This document shows positions 1-10,318 of a DNA stretch of 64,000 nt, piece by piece (the first letter of the stretch is position 1; each line of letters begins with the position of its first letter). The notes beneath the pieces are model-generated. The model had not been told where the DNA came from, did not search any database, and was given only the letters and a program-made list of their open reading frames with translations. This DNA is from Pseudomonas sp. MRSN 12121 (GTDB taxonomy: Bacteria > Pseudomonadota > Gammaproteobacteria > Pseudomonadales > Pseudomonadaceae). Where the stretch lies: NCBI RefSeq assembly GCF_000931465.1, contig NZ_CP010892.1:1-64000 (forward strand), written 5' to 3'. The position numbers and the translations under genes are program-made.

Positions 1-149
1 TGTTACCTGGTTCGTCCACAACGGGCCGGAATGGCCCCCGTTTTAAGAGACCGGCGATTCTAGAGAAAGCAAGCCTCTAGGTCAATTTCCAACCAGCTTT
101 TCCTTTATCTAGGTATGTCGGTGCCCAGAGGCTGAGAAACCGTTCAGCC

Positions 150-207
150 AGAGATAAAAATAAAGAAGGGAATTACTTAAAGCTTTTCTGTAAAGCTTAT
201 AAAGGCT
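150..207. other. AT-rich putative DNA unwinding element of oriC
   Basis: The stretch is rich in A and T compared with the GC-rich surroundings and lies directly left of the first DnaA box at 223. An AT-rich unwinding element beside a DnaA-box array is the usual bacterial origin design. No exact repeated 13-mers were recognised, so the limits are approximate. Confidence 0.55.
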
Positions 208-339
208 AGGCAGGCACTCATCTGTGGATAACTACCTTCAACCCTTATAGCACCTGATGTACAGAGAATGACAACACTGTCGAGAAGCGGTGTTGTGCCT
301 GTGCCGCACCAGCGGAAAAGCTGTGTGTGGAAAGATAAG

Positions 340-423
340 TTATCCACAGGCGGGTTATCCACCGAATTTCGCCCCCAGTTGTGCAAAGCCCTTAAGTGGG
401 GTTATCCACAGAGCTTATGCACA
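340..423. promoter_or_regulatory. DnaA-box cluster of oriC
   Basis: Four boxes lie within 84 bp: TTATCCACA at 340-348, TTATCCACC at 355-363, TTATCCACA at 402-410 and TTATGCACA at 415-423, all in the same orientation. The last matches the relaxed consensus TTATNCACA. The 6-bp and 4-bp spacings within the two pairs suit cooperative DnaA loading. Boxes in the opposite orientation flank the cluster at 223 and 487. Confidence 0.85.
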
Positions 424-562
424 TACCATTGGTCGTGTTTTTTCCGGATAAGACATTGATTCGTCGTGCTCTGTGATCAACCTACATGTGGATAAGTGTG
501 CGTCTGGTCGTTACAATGGCCGCTTGTTTTTGCCTCACCGGCTTTCAACTTAGGGGATATCC

Positions 563-2086
563 GTGTCAGTGGAACTTTGGCAGCAGTGCGTGGAGCTTCT
601 GCGTGATGAGCTGCCTGCCCAGCAATTCAACACTTGGATCCGTCCGCTACAGGTCGAAGCCGAAGGCGACGAGTTGCGTGTCTACGCACCGAATCGGTTT
701 GTTCTCGATTGGGTCAACGAAAAGTACCTGGGTCGTGTACTGGAGCTGCTGGACGAACACGGCAATGGTTCGACGCCTGCGCTTTCCTTATTAATAGGCA
801 GCAAACGCAGCTCGGCCCCTCGTGCGGCGCCCAATGCTCCACTGGCTGCCGCTGCGGCGGCTTCCCAGGCGCAGCAGGCTGCTGTCGCTCCGGTCGTGGC
901 CCCGACTCCGACCGCGCCGGCCAAGCCGAGCACGCAGAAAGTTGCCGAGGAAGTCAGCGAAGAACCTTCTCGCGACAGCTTCGATCCCATGGCGGGGGCC
1001 AGCTCCCAGCAGGCTCCGGTACGCGCCGAACAGCGCACCGTCCAGGTGGAGGGGGCGCTCAAGCACACCAGCTACCTGAACCGGACCTTCACTTTCGAGA
1101 ACTTCGTGGAAGGCAAGTCCAACCAGCTGGCCCGCGCCGCGGCCTGGCAGGTGGCCGACAACCCCAAGCACGGCTACAACCCGCTCTTCCTTTATGGCGG
1201 CGTTGGCCTGGGTAAGACCCACTTGATGCATGCTGTGGGTAACCATCTATTAAAGAAGAACCCGAATGCCAAGGTCGTGTACCTGCATTCCGAGCGCTTC
1301 GTGGCGGACATGGTCAAGGCGTTGCAGCTCAACGCGATCAACGAGTTCAAACGCTTCTACCGCTCGGTGGACGCATTGCTGATCGACGATATCCAGTTCT
1401 TCGCCCGCAAGGAGCGTTCCCAGGAAGAGTTTTTCCACACCTTCAACGCCCTGCTCGAAGGCGGCCAACAGGTGATTCTCACCAGTGACCGTTATCCGAA
1501 AGAGATCGAAGGCCTGGAAGAGCGCCTGAAGTCACGCTTCGGCTGGGGCCTGACCGTGGCGGTAGAGCCTCCGGAACTGGAAACCCGGGTGGCGATCCTG
1601 ATGAAGAAAGCCGACCAGGCCAAGGTCGAGCTGCCCCACGATGCAGCGTTCTTCATTGCCCAGCGGATCCGCTCCAACGTGCGCGAGCTGGAAGGTGCGC
1701 TCAAGCGCGTCATCGCTCACTCGCACTTCATGGGGCGCGATATCACCATCGAGCTGATTCGCGAATCGCTGAAGGACCTTCTGGCCCTGCAGGACAAGCT
1801 GGTCTCTGTGGATAACATTCAGCGCACCGTCGCCGAGTACTACAAGATCAAGATCTCCGACCTGCTGTCCAAGCGTCGCTCGCGTTCTGTCGCGCGGCCT
1901 CGACAAGTGGCCATGGCCTTGTCCAAGGAGCTGACCAACCACAGCCTGCCGGAAATCGGCGATGTGTTCGGCGGCCGCGACCACACCACGGTCTTGCACG
2001 CATGCCGCAAGATCAATGAACTTAAGGAATCCGACGCGGACATCCGCGAGGACTACAAGAACCTGCTGCGTACTCTGACCACTTGA
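563..2086 (+). CDS. dnaA: Chromosomal replication initiator protein DnaA
   Basis: DnaA binds the boxes just upstream, forms an ATP-dependent filament and melts oriC. The 507-residue protein has domain I (about 1-85), a long Ala/Pro-rich linker (about 90-165), an AAA+ core with Walker A GGVGLGKT at 212-219 and Walker B LLIDD at 272-276, and a C-terminal DNA-binding domain with the family signature starting GGRDHTTV at 470. Translation starts at GTG 563 with AGGGGA five bases upstream; the next residues (SVELWQQC) are typical of pseudomonad DnaA. A perfect DnaA box lies inside the gene at 1807-1815. dnaN follows after 38 bp, the usual dnaA-dnaN-recF-gyrB order. Confidence 0.99.
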   Translation: MSVELWQQCVELLRDELPAQQFNTWIRPLQVEAEGDELRVYAPNRFVLDWVNEKYLGRVLELLDEHGNGSTPALSLLIGSKRSSAPRAAPNAPLAAAAAASQAQQAAVAPVVAPTPTAPAKPSTQKVAEEVSEEPSRDSFDPMAGASSQQAPVRAEQRTVQVEGALKHTSYLNRTFTFENFVEGKSNQLARAAAWQVADNPKHGYNPLFLYGGVGLGKTHLMHAVGNHLLKKNPNAKVVYLHSERFVADMVKALQLNAINEFKRFYRSVDALLIDDIQFFARKERSQEEFFHTFNALLEGGQQVILTSDRYPKEIEGLEERLKSRFGWGLTVAVEPPELETRVAILMKKADQAKVELPHDAAFFIAQRIRSNVRELEGALKRVIAHSHFMGRDITIELIRESLKDLLALQDKLVSVDNIQRTVAEYYKIKISDLLSKRRSRSVARPRQVAMALSKELTNHSLPEIGDVFGGRDHTTVLHACRKINELKESDADIREDYKNLLRTLTT

Positions 2087-2124
2087 TGACTCCAGCGCAG
2101 CTTATTAAGGCAAGGGACTAGACC

Positions 2125-3228
2125 ATGCATTTCACCATTCAACGCGAAGCCCTGTTGAAACCCCTGCAACTGGTCGCCGGCGTCGTCGAACGTCGTCAGA
2201 CCTTGCCGGTACTTTCCAACGTGCTGTTGGTTGTCGAAGGCCAGCAGCTGTCGCTGACCGGTACCGACCTGGAAGTCGAGCTGGTCGGTCGCGTGCAGCT
2301 GGAAGAGCCGGCGGAGCCAGGCGAAATCACTGTCCCGGCGCGCAAGCTGATGGACATCTGCAAGAGTCTGCCCAACGATGCCCTGATCGACATCAAGGTC
2401 GACGAGCAGAAGCTTGTGGTCAAGGCTGGCCGTAGCCGCTTCACCCTGTCCACTTTGCCGGCCAACGATTTCCCGACCGTGGAAGAAGGCCCGGGCTCGC
2501 TGACTTGCAGCCTCGAGCAGAGCAAGCTGCGTCGCCTGATCGAACGCACCAGCTTCGCCATGGCCCAGCAGGATGTGCGTTACTACCTCAACGGCATGCT
2601 GCTGGAAGTTTCCGCCGGCATCATCCGCGCCGTGGCCACCGACGGTCACCGTCTGGCGATGTGCTCGATGCAGGCTGATATCGGTCAGCCGGATCGCCAC
2701 CAGGTGATCGTGCCGCGCAAAGGTATCCTGGAATTGGCCCGCCTGCTCACCGAGCCAGACGGCAATGTCAGCATCGTCCTGGGCCAGCACCACATCCGTG
2801 CTACCACAGGTGAATTCACCTTCACCTCCAAGCTGGTCGACGGCAAGTTCCCGGACTACGAGCGCGTGCTGCCCAAAGGCGGCGACAAGCTGGTACTCGG
2901 CGACCGCCAGGCGCTGCGCGAAGCCTTCAGCCGTACCGCGATCCTTTCCAACGAGAAGTACCGCGGTATCCGTCTGCAACTGGCCAATGGTCAGCTGAAG
3001 ATCCAGGCCAACAACCCGGAGCAGGAAGAAGCGGAAGAAGAAGTCGGTGTGGAATACAACGGCGGTTCGCTGGAGATCGGCTTCAACGTGAGCTACCTGC
3101 TCGACGTGCTGGGCGTGATGACCACCGAACAGGTTCGCCTGATCCTGTCCGATTCCAACAGCAGTGCGCTGGTGCAGGAATCCGACAACGACGACTCGGC
3201 TTACGTTGTCATGCCGATGCGCCTGTAA
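2125..3228 (+). CDS. dnaN: DNA polymerase III beta subunit (sliding clamp)
   Basis: The homodimeric ring clamp tethers DNA polymerase III and other partners to DNA. The 367-residue length matches the family (366 in E. coli) and fits three repeated clamp domains (about 1-120, 121-245, 246-367). The start MHFTIQREALLKPL and the C-terminus VMPMRL are characteristic, the latter lining the partner-binding pocket. An acidic insert rich in Glu near residues 295-302 is a local feature. The gene sits between dnaA and recF on the same strand, with a 20-bp gap to recF, and is probably co-transcribed with them. Confidence 0.99.
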   Translation: MHFTIQREALLKPLQLVAGVVERRQTLPVLSNVLLVVEGQQLSLTGTDLEVELVGRVQLEEPAEPGEITVPARKLMDICKSLPNDALIDIKVDEQKLVVKAGRSRFTLSTLPANDFPTVEEGPGSLTCSLEQSKLRRLIERTSFAMAQQDVRYYLNGMLLEVSAGIIRAVATDGHRLAMCSMQADIGQPDRHQVIVPRKGILELARLLTEPDGNVSIVLGQHHIRATTGEFTFTSKLVDGKFPDYERVLPKGGDKLVLGDRQALREAFSRTAILSNEKYRGIRLQLANGQLKIQANNPEQEEAEEEVGVEYNGGSLEIGFNVSYLLDVLGVMTTEQVRLILSDSNSSALVQESDNDDSAYVVMPMRL

Positions 3229-3248
3229 TCATGTCCAGCAGAAGCTAG

Positions 3249-6774
<3,526 letters not shown>

Positions 6775-6795
6775 TCCGGGTTGCAGCACCAAAGC

Positions 6796-6829
6796 AAAAA
6801 GGCCGCGATCGTGAGATCGCGGCCTTTTT
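6796..6829 (+). terminator. Rho-independent terminator after gyrB
   Basis: A perfect 15-bp stem (AAAAAGGCCGCGATC with its complement) closed by a GTGA loop ends in a run of T. The A-tract on the left arm makes it bidirectional, so it can also stop leftward transcription from the response regulator gene. Confidence 0.93.
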
Positions 6830-6835
6830 GTTTCT

Positions 6836-6906
6836 GTAGGAGCGCAGCTTGCTCGCGATAGCGGTGCATCCATCAACGCATGATCGCGAGCAAGCTTCGC
6901 TCCTAC
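6836..6906. repeat. REP-type inverted repeat pair (gyrB / response regulator)
   Basis: Arms GTAGGAGCGCAGCTTGCTCG and CGAGCAAGCTTCGCTCCTAC lie head to head around a short spacer. This is the common repetitive extragenic palindrome of fluorescent pseudomonads. It lies between two converging genes, and its right end supplies the stop codon of the response regulator: TAG at 6905-6903 on the minus strand is part of the terminal GTAGGAGCG arm. Confidence 0.85.
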
Positions 6907-7622
6907 TCGGATGTAGCCGTCACGCTTTCCAGGCGATAGCCATAGCCATAGATGGTCAGCAGCTGCCAGCCACGATCCGCGGTCAGCCCCAGCTTGTTGC
7001 GCAAGCGGTAGATATGAGTGTCCAGGGGGCGCGAGGAAACGATTTCCTCATGGGTCCAGAAGCGCTCGTAGAGATACTCCCGCGACAGGGGGCGACCCAG
7101 GTTGGCGAACAGGCAGCGGGCCAGGCGGTATTCGCGTTCGGTCAGGCTGATCGGGCAGCCGGCGCGGGTCACGGTCAATTCGGCGTCGTCGAACACCAGG
7201 TCATTGAAGGTTTGCACCTCGACGGTAGCCGAACGTTGCAAGCCATGGCGACGTAAAACGGCGGTCACCCGAGCCTTGAGCTCGTTAGGGCGGAAGGGTT
7301 TGCTCACATAGTCGTCGGCACCGGTATTGAGTGCCTGGACGATATCGCTCTCGGCGTCGCGGCTGGTCAGCATGATGGCGGCCGGTGGCGCCTCCATGTG
7401 TTCGCGGGTCCAGCGCAGCAACGACAGGCCGCTGAGGTCCGGCAATTGCCAGTCGAGAATCAACAGGTCGAAGGTTTCGCGCCGCAGTTGCCGCAGCAGA
7501 TCCTCGCCACGCTCGAAGCTGTGCAGCGTCCATGGTTGTTCCCCGGGGCCGGGGATCTGTCGCAGTGTCTGTTCCACCCGCGCCAGTTCGGCGGGCTCGT
7601 CATCCAGTATTGCGACACGCAT
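6903..7622 (-). CDS. OmpR-family two-component response regulator
   Basis: This is a phosphorylation-controlled transcription factor of 239 residues. The receiver domain (about 1-120) has acidic residues D7/D8, the phospho-acceptor D57 in LLILDW, T86 and K108 in SKPF. The winged-helix domain (about 130-232) carries ERFWTHEE and the recognition region RPLDTHIYRLRNKLG. No membrane segment is present. The likely partner is the CHASE2 sensor kinase at 10319-12649 on the other strand, the only kinase in view; this pairing is inferred from proximity. The stop codon lies inside a REP element, so the last residues may differ from those of relatives. The PAO1 order between gyrB and the acyltransferase gene lacks this block. 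Confidence 0.9.
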   Translation of the reverse strand: MRVAILDDEPAELARVEQTLRQIPGPGEQPWTLHSFERGEDLLRQLRRETFDLLILDWQLPDLSGLSLLRWTREHMEAPPAAIMLTSRDAESDIVQALNTGADDYVSKPFRPNELKARVTAVLRRHGLQRSATVEVQTFNDLVFDDAELTVTRAGCPISLTEREYRLARCLFANLGRPLSREYLYERFWTHEEIVSSRPLDTHIYRLRNKLGLTADRGWQLLTIYGYGYRLESVTATSE

Positions 7623-7702
7623 GCGGGGCAGTTCCTTTTATCGCGAGAGAAGACTTGTTCGTGTGGCTTTTTATGGCGCTGAGTTTAGGCGGTTAGGACG
7701 AA

Positions 7703-7736
7703 TCTGAACAATTGTGGCGAATTGCTCTGATTCAGA
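7703..7736. promoter_or_regulatory. Palindrome TCTGATTCAGA with TCTGAACAA, candidate operator
   Basis: The region between the leftward response regulator gene and the rightward small secreted gene contains TCTGAACAA at 7703-7711 and the palindrome TCTGA-T-TCAGA at 7726-7736. The same 11-bp palindrome (as its complement TCTGAATCAGA) and another TCTGAACAA recur at 8126-8149. Recurrence at both ends of the small gene suggests binding by one regulator, perhaps the adjacent OmpR-type protein. This is inference. Confidence 0.4.
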
Positions 7737-7845
7737 CCGTTGCTCGGTAGGCTGATGTCATATGGCCGGTAGCCGACAGGAGCACTGTCGCGGCCTGCAA
7801 GTCGTTGCAGAACGATACCGGCTCGAACGTGCAAGGAAAAGGATT

Positions 7846-8130
7846 ATGGGGAACATGCTGGGGAGGGGGCGGCGGCTGGCCGCCAGCATCGAGCAGGCGG
7901 CCGGCCTGGCTCGGTTGATCACACTGATGCTCGTGGCGTGCGTGAGCCTGGGGACGACCGCGGAACCATCCGCGCAGCCATCCTCGGACTATGCCTTGCC
8001 GGTGCAACGCTATTTCAGTCCTTCCGCGACGACTATCGGTTTCAGCGACTCCCAAGGGTTCGCGCCGATCAGCGCGCCGCAGATGGCGCAACCCGTGGTA
8101 CGCCAGGAGCAGCAGCGTTGGGTGTTCTGA
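7846..8130 (+). CDS. Small putative secreted protein of unknown function
   Basis: I do not recognise this 94-residue protein. ATG 7846 is preceded by AAGGAAAAGGA at good spacing, which favours it over an in-frame ATG at 7762. The N-terminus has basic residues (RGRR) followed by a hydrophobic run ending LVACVSLGTTA, a likely signal peptide or anchor. The mature part is rich in Ser, Pro and Gln with no known domain. It is divergent from the response regulator gene, and a palindrome shared with that gene's upstream region overlaps its stop codon. It could be an accessory or target of the two-component system. Codon use looks coding, but the call rests mainly on the start signal and signal peptide. 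Confidence 0.55.
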   Translation: MGNMLGRGRRLAASIEQAAGLARLITLMLVACVSLGTTAEPSAQPSSDYALPVQRYFSPSATTIGFSDSQGFAPISAPQMAQPVVRQEQQRWVF

Positions 8131-8149
8131 ATCAGACAATTCTGAACAA
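8126..8149. promoter_or_regulatory. Second copy of palindrome TCTGAATCAGA plus TCTGAACAA
   Basis: TCTGA-A-TCAGA at 8126-8136 overlaps the stop codon of the small secreted gene and is followed by TCTGAACAA at 8141-8149. It mirrors the arrangement at 7703-7736 and lies at the start of the long leader in front of aqpZ, where an aqpZ promoter would be expected. Its function is inferred only from the repetition. Confidence 0.4.
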
Positions 8150-8434
8150 ATATTGCAAACCGGCCCGGCCTGTACGCCGTGCCGGTAAATTTGCAGTCGC
8201 TGAGTGGCACACAGGGGCAATCGGAAGTGCTCCGACACAGGGAGTGTCATCCGCCGGATTGGCGGGCGTCAGGCCGGGGTTTGTCTCTGGTTTGCAGTAC
8301 AGGGGAATACAGGGAGTGCCTCCTCAGGATGTAATGCTCCGACACAGGGACGTGTCATCCCTTCCCTCCCCCGCGGCCTTCTGGCGCCGCCAGCCAACAA
8401 ACAACTCCTCATCTTCTATCTGGGTAGGCCTCTG
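8131..8434 (+). promoter_or_regulatory. Repeat-rich leader of aqpZ with five ACAGGG motifs
   Basis: This 304-bp stretch has no convincing gene. It contains ACAGGG at 8211, 8237, 8299, 8309 and 8343 and seven GGA triplets between 8222 and 8349. A 25-26-nt sequence is repeated at 8228-8252 and 8335-8360; each copy folds into a GACAC/GTGTC hairpin, the second with loop AGGGAC. That loop matches the ANGGAN hexaloop bound by RsmA/RsmE (CsrA family) proteins. I see no GacA-type upstream box and no terminator, so it looks more like a regulated mRNA leader than a free-standing Rsm-type small RNA. The aqpZ ribosome site GGGTAGG is at 8422-8428. Confidence 0.5.
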
Positions 8435-9124
8435 ATGAAAACATTCGGCGCTGAATTTTTCGGTACGTTCTGGTTGGTCCTGGGCGGATGCGGGAGCGCC
8501 GTGCTGGCGGCCGGCGTTCCGCAATTCGGCATTGGCTACCTGGGGGTGGCCCTGGCCTTCGGCCTGAGTGTCCTGACCATGGCTTACGCGGTCGGACCGA
8601 TTTCCGGCGGGCATTTCAACCCGGCGGTTTCGGTGGGCCTGTGGTTGGGTGGGCGTTTCCCTGCCAGCCGGCTGTTGCCTTACATCGTCGCGCAAGTGCT
8701 CGGTGGCCTGGCCGCGGGTGGCGTGCTGTTCCTGATCGCTTCCGGCAAGGCCGGCTTTGACGCTTCGGCAGGCTTCGCCGCCAACGGTTATGGCGAGCAC
8801 TCTCCAGGCGGCTACTCGATGTTCGCCGCGCTGCTGACGGAAGTGGTGCTGACCGCGATGTTCATCCTGATCATCCTCGGCGCCACCGCCAAGCGCGCCT
8901 CCGCCGGCTTCGCGCCGATCGCCATCGGCCTGACACTGACCCTGATCCACCTGATCAGCATTCCGGTCACCAATACCTCGGTCAACCCGGCGCGCAGCAC
9001 CGCGGTCGCCTTCTTCGCCGGCGAATGGGCCGTGTCGCAGCTGTGGCTGTTCTGGATCGCGCCGTTGCTGGGTGCTGGCGTGGGGGCCTTGGCCTATCGC
9101 CTGATCTCCAGCGAACGGGACTGA
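8435..9124 (+). CDS. aqpZ: Aquaporin Z
   Basis: This inner-membrane MIP-family channel lets water cross quickly in response to osmotic change. The 229-residue length fits AqpZ (231 in E. coli). Six hydrophobic segments are visible, and the two pore loops carry the NPA motifs in [11 protein letters not shown] and TSVNPARST. The frame stays open for 77 codons upstream, but ATG 8435 gives the family start [15 protein letters not shown] and has GGGTAGG in front. The gene sits inside a two-component/FecR block and has a long leader with possible post-transcriptional control sites. A strong terminator follows at 9175-9207. Confidence 0.95.
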   Translation: MKTFGAEFFGTFWLVLGGCGSAVLAAGVPQFGIGYLGVALAFGLSVLTMAYAVGPISGGHFNPAVSVGLWLGGRFPASRLLPYIVAQVLGGLAAGGVLFLIASGKAGFDASAGFAANGYGEHSPGGYSMFAALLTEVVLTAMFILIILGATAKRASAGFAPIAIGLTLTLIHLISIPVTNTSVNPARSTAVAFFAGEWAVSQLWLFWIAPLLGAGVGALAYRLISSERD

Positions 9125-9174
9125 CCTTCGCGGCTGGAGGCGCCGCTGCGTATCCAGCCCGTCACGGCGCCAGA

Positions 9175-9207
9175 CAGCACAACCGCTCTTCAGCGGTTGT
9201 GCTGTTT
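9175..9207 (+). terminator. Rho-independent terminator after aqpZ
   Basis: A 13-bp perfect stem (CAGCACAACCGCT with its complement) has a CTTC loop and is followed by TTTGTT. It separates aqpZ from the FecR gene, so fecR and the kinase gene need their own promoter in about 9208-9325. Confidence 0.88.
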
Positions 9208-9325
9208 GTTCCGTAACTGAAATGAGCCTGGCCGCGCCTTGTTCGAGAGGTATGGTCAGAACGCCAATAATGCAGTTCTAATGGCACGGACTTCAGAAGA
9301 GCGCGACTACGGACCCAATGAACCC

Positions 9326-10318
9326 ATGACCTCTTTGCACATTCGCCACCGGGCCATGCTCATGTCGTTTCTTCTCGGCAGTGCAGTGGCTTTCTCTACC
9401 GCGCCGGCGGCCATCGCCGCCCCCAAGCGCCCTCCCTATATCGACGACAACCAGCAATGCCGCGGCCAACCGCTGCCGGCAACGGTCGAGCACCTGACGG
9501 GCGAGGCCTGGAAGCTGGATGCCAAGGGCAATCAGCTGCCCCTGGAAGAAGGCATGAGCGTCGATGAACTCGAGGGGGTGAAGACCTCGCCCTCGGCATT
9601 CGTCAGCCTGTCCCTGGGCGATGGCTCGTTGGTGGTACTGCCTTCCAGTTCGCAGATCACCCTGCACTTGAACGAAGAGCATGCGATCCCTCAGGTCGCG
9701 CTCGAGCAGGGGCAGATCGAATCCTATGTGGTCAAGCGCCCGAGCGATTACGACCGGTTCCAGATCGTCACGCCGATTGGCGTGCTGGGGGTGCGCGGCA
9801 CCCACTTCCGGGTGCGCAACGACGACCAGCTCTCGCTGGTGGAAGTGCTCAACGGCCAGGTCGCGGTCAATCGCGAGGAAGCCCACGAGCCAGCGCCGAA
9901 AAAGCCCAGGGGCAAGCAGCGCCCTGTGGGTAAACCGGCCGGCCCGCAGCCTGGCGAGGTCCAGGTGATGGGGCGCCAGGGGCTGCGCATCCAGAAGGAA
10001 GGCCCGCTGAAACCGGTCGATCTGCTGCCCGCGCCGCAGTTGATGGGCCAGGCGGGCCAGACCGGGGACTTGCCGGTCTGGCAGTTGATCATGAAGCCCT
10101 TGCCGGGAGCCAAGCGCTATCGCGCCCAGGTGGCGACCGACAAGGCTTTCCTCAATATCAAGCAGGAACAGTTCTCCAGCACCCCGGAAGTCAATTTCAG
10201 CGGCCTGGAAGCCTTTTTCTATCATGTCCGCCTTTCTGCTTTCGACGAGCAGGGACTCGAAGGAGAGACGGGGGTCTATGACATCTTCTATTACCCGAGA
10301 ATCACGCGTGTTCAGTAA
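9326..10318 (+). CDS. FecR-domain periplasmic protein
   Basis: FecR-type domains sense or relay signals on the periplasmic side, often beside a sigma factor or, as here, a sensor kinase. With the start at ATG 9326 the protein has 330 residues: a signal peptide (hydrophobic MLMSFLLGSAVAFSTAPAAIA), a FecR domain (about 60-185, with VLGVRGTHFRV as the typical core) and a C-terminal region (about 235-330) with alternating beta-strand pattern. An upstream in-frame ATG at 9281 cannot be excluded; neither start has a strong ribosome site. The stop TAA directly abuts the ATG of the CHASE2 kinase gene, so the two are almost certainly co-translated and likely act together. Confidence 0.85.
   Translation: MTSLHIRHRAMLMSFLLGSAVAFSTAPAAIAAPKRPPYIDDNQQCRGQPLPATVEHLTGEAWKLDAKGNQLPLEEGMSVDELEGVKTSPSAFVSLSLGDGSLVVLPSSSQITLHLNEEHAIPQVALEQGQIESYVVKRPSDYDRFQIVTPIGVLGVRGTHFRVRNDDQLSLVEVLNGQVAVNREEAHEPAPKKPRGKQRPVGKPAGPQPGEVQVMGRQGLRIQKEGPLKPVDLLPAPQLMGQAGQTGDLPVWQLIMKPLPGAKRYRAQVATDKAFLNIKQEQFSSTPEVNFSGLEAFFYHVRLSAFDEQGLEGETGVYDIFYYPRITRVQ

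Larger units (their letters stand above)
1..562. other. oriC: Chromosomal replication origin (oriC), intergenic region before dnaA
   Basis: This gene-free stretch carries four perfect DnaA boxes (TTATCCACA or its complement) at 223-231, 340-348, 402-410 and 487-495, plus near-matches TTATCCACC at 355-363 and TTATGCACA at 415-423. An AT-rich tract at about 150-207 is the likely unwinding region. In pseudomonads the origin lies between rpmH and dnaA. rpmH itself is not in the window, so bases 1-150 should be its upstream side. The dnaA promoter must also lie here, probably between 420 and 550, where DnaA could repress its own gene through the boxes at 415-423 and 487-495. Confidence 0.92.

Noticed and set aside
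1..176. rpmH coding start at the left edge
   Set aside because: rpmH is expected to the left, but no coding sequence for ribosomal protein L34 is visible in the window.
8131..8434. Free-standing RsmX/RsmY/RsmZ-type small RNA gene
   Set aside because: GGA loops are present, but I see no GacA-type upstream box and no terminator before aqpZ, so a leader is the better reading. Kept as a finding rather than an RNA gene.
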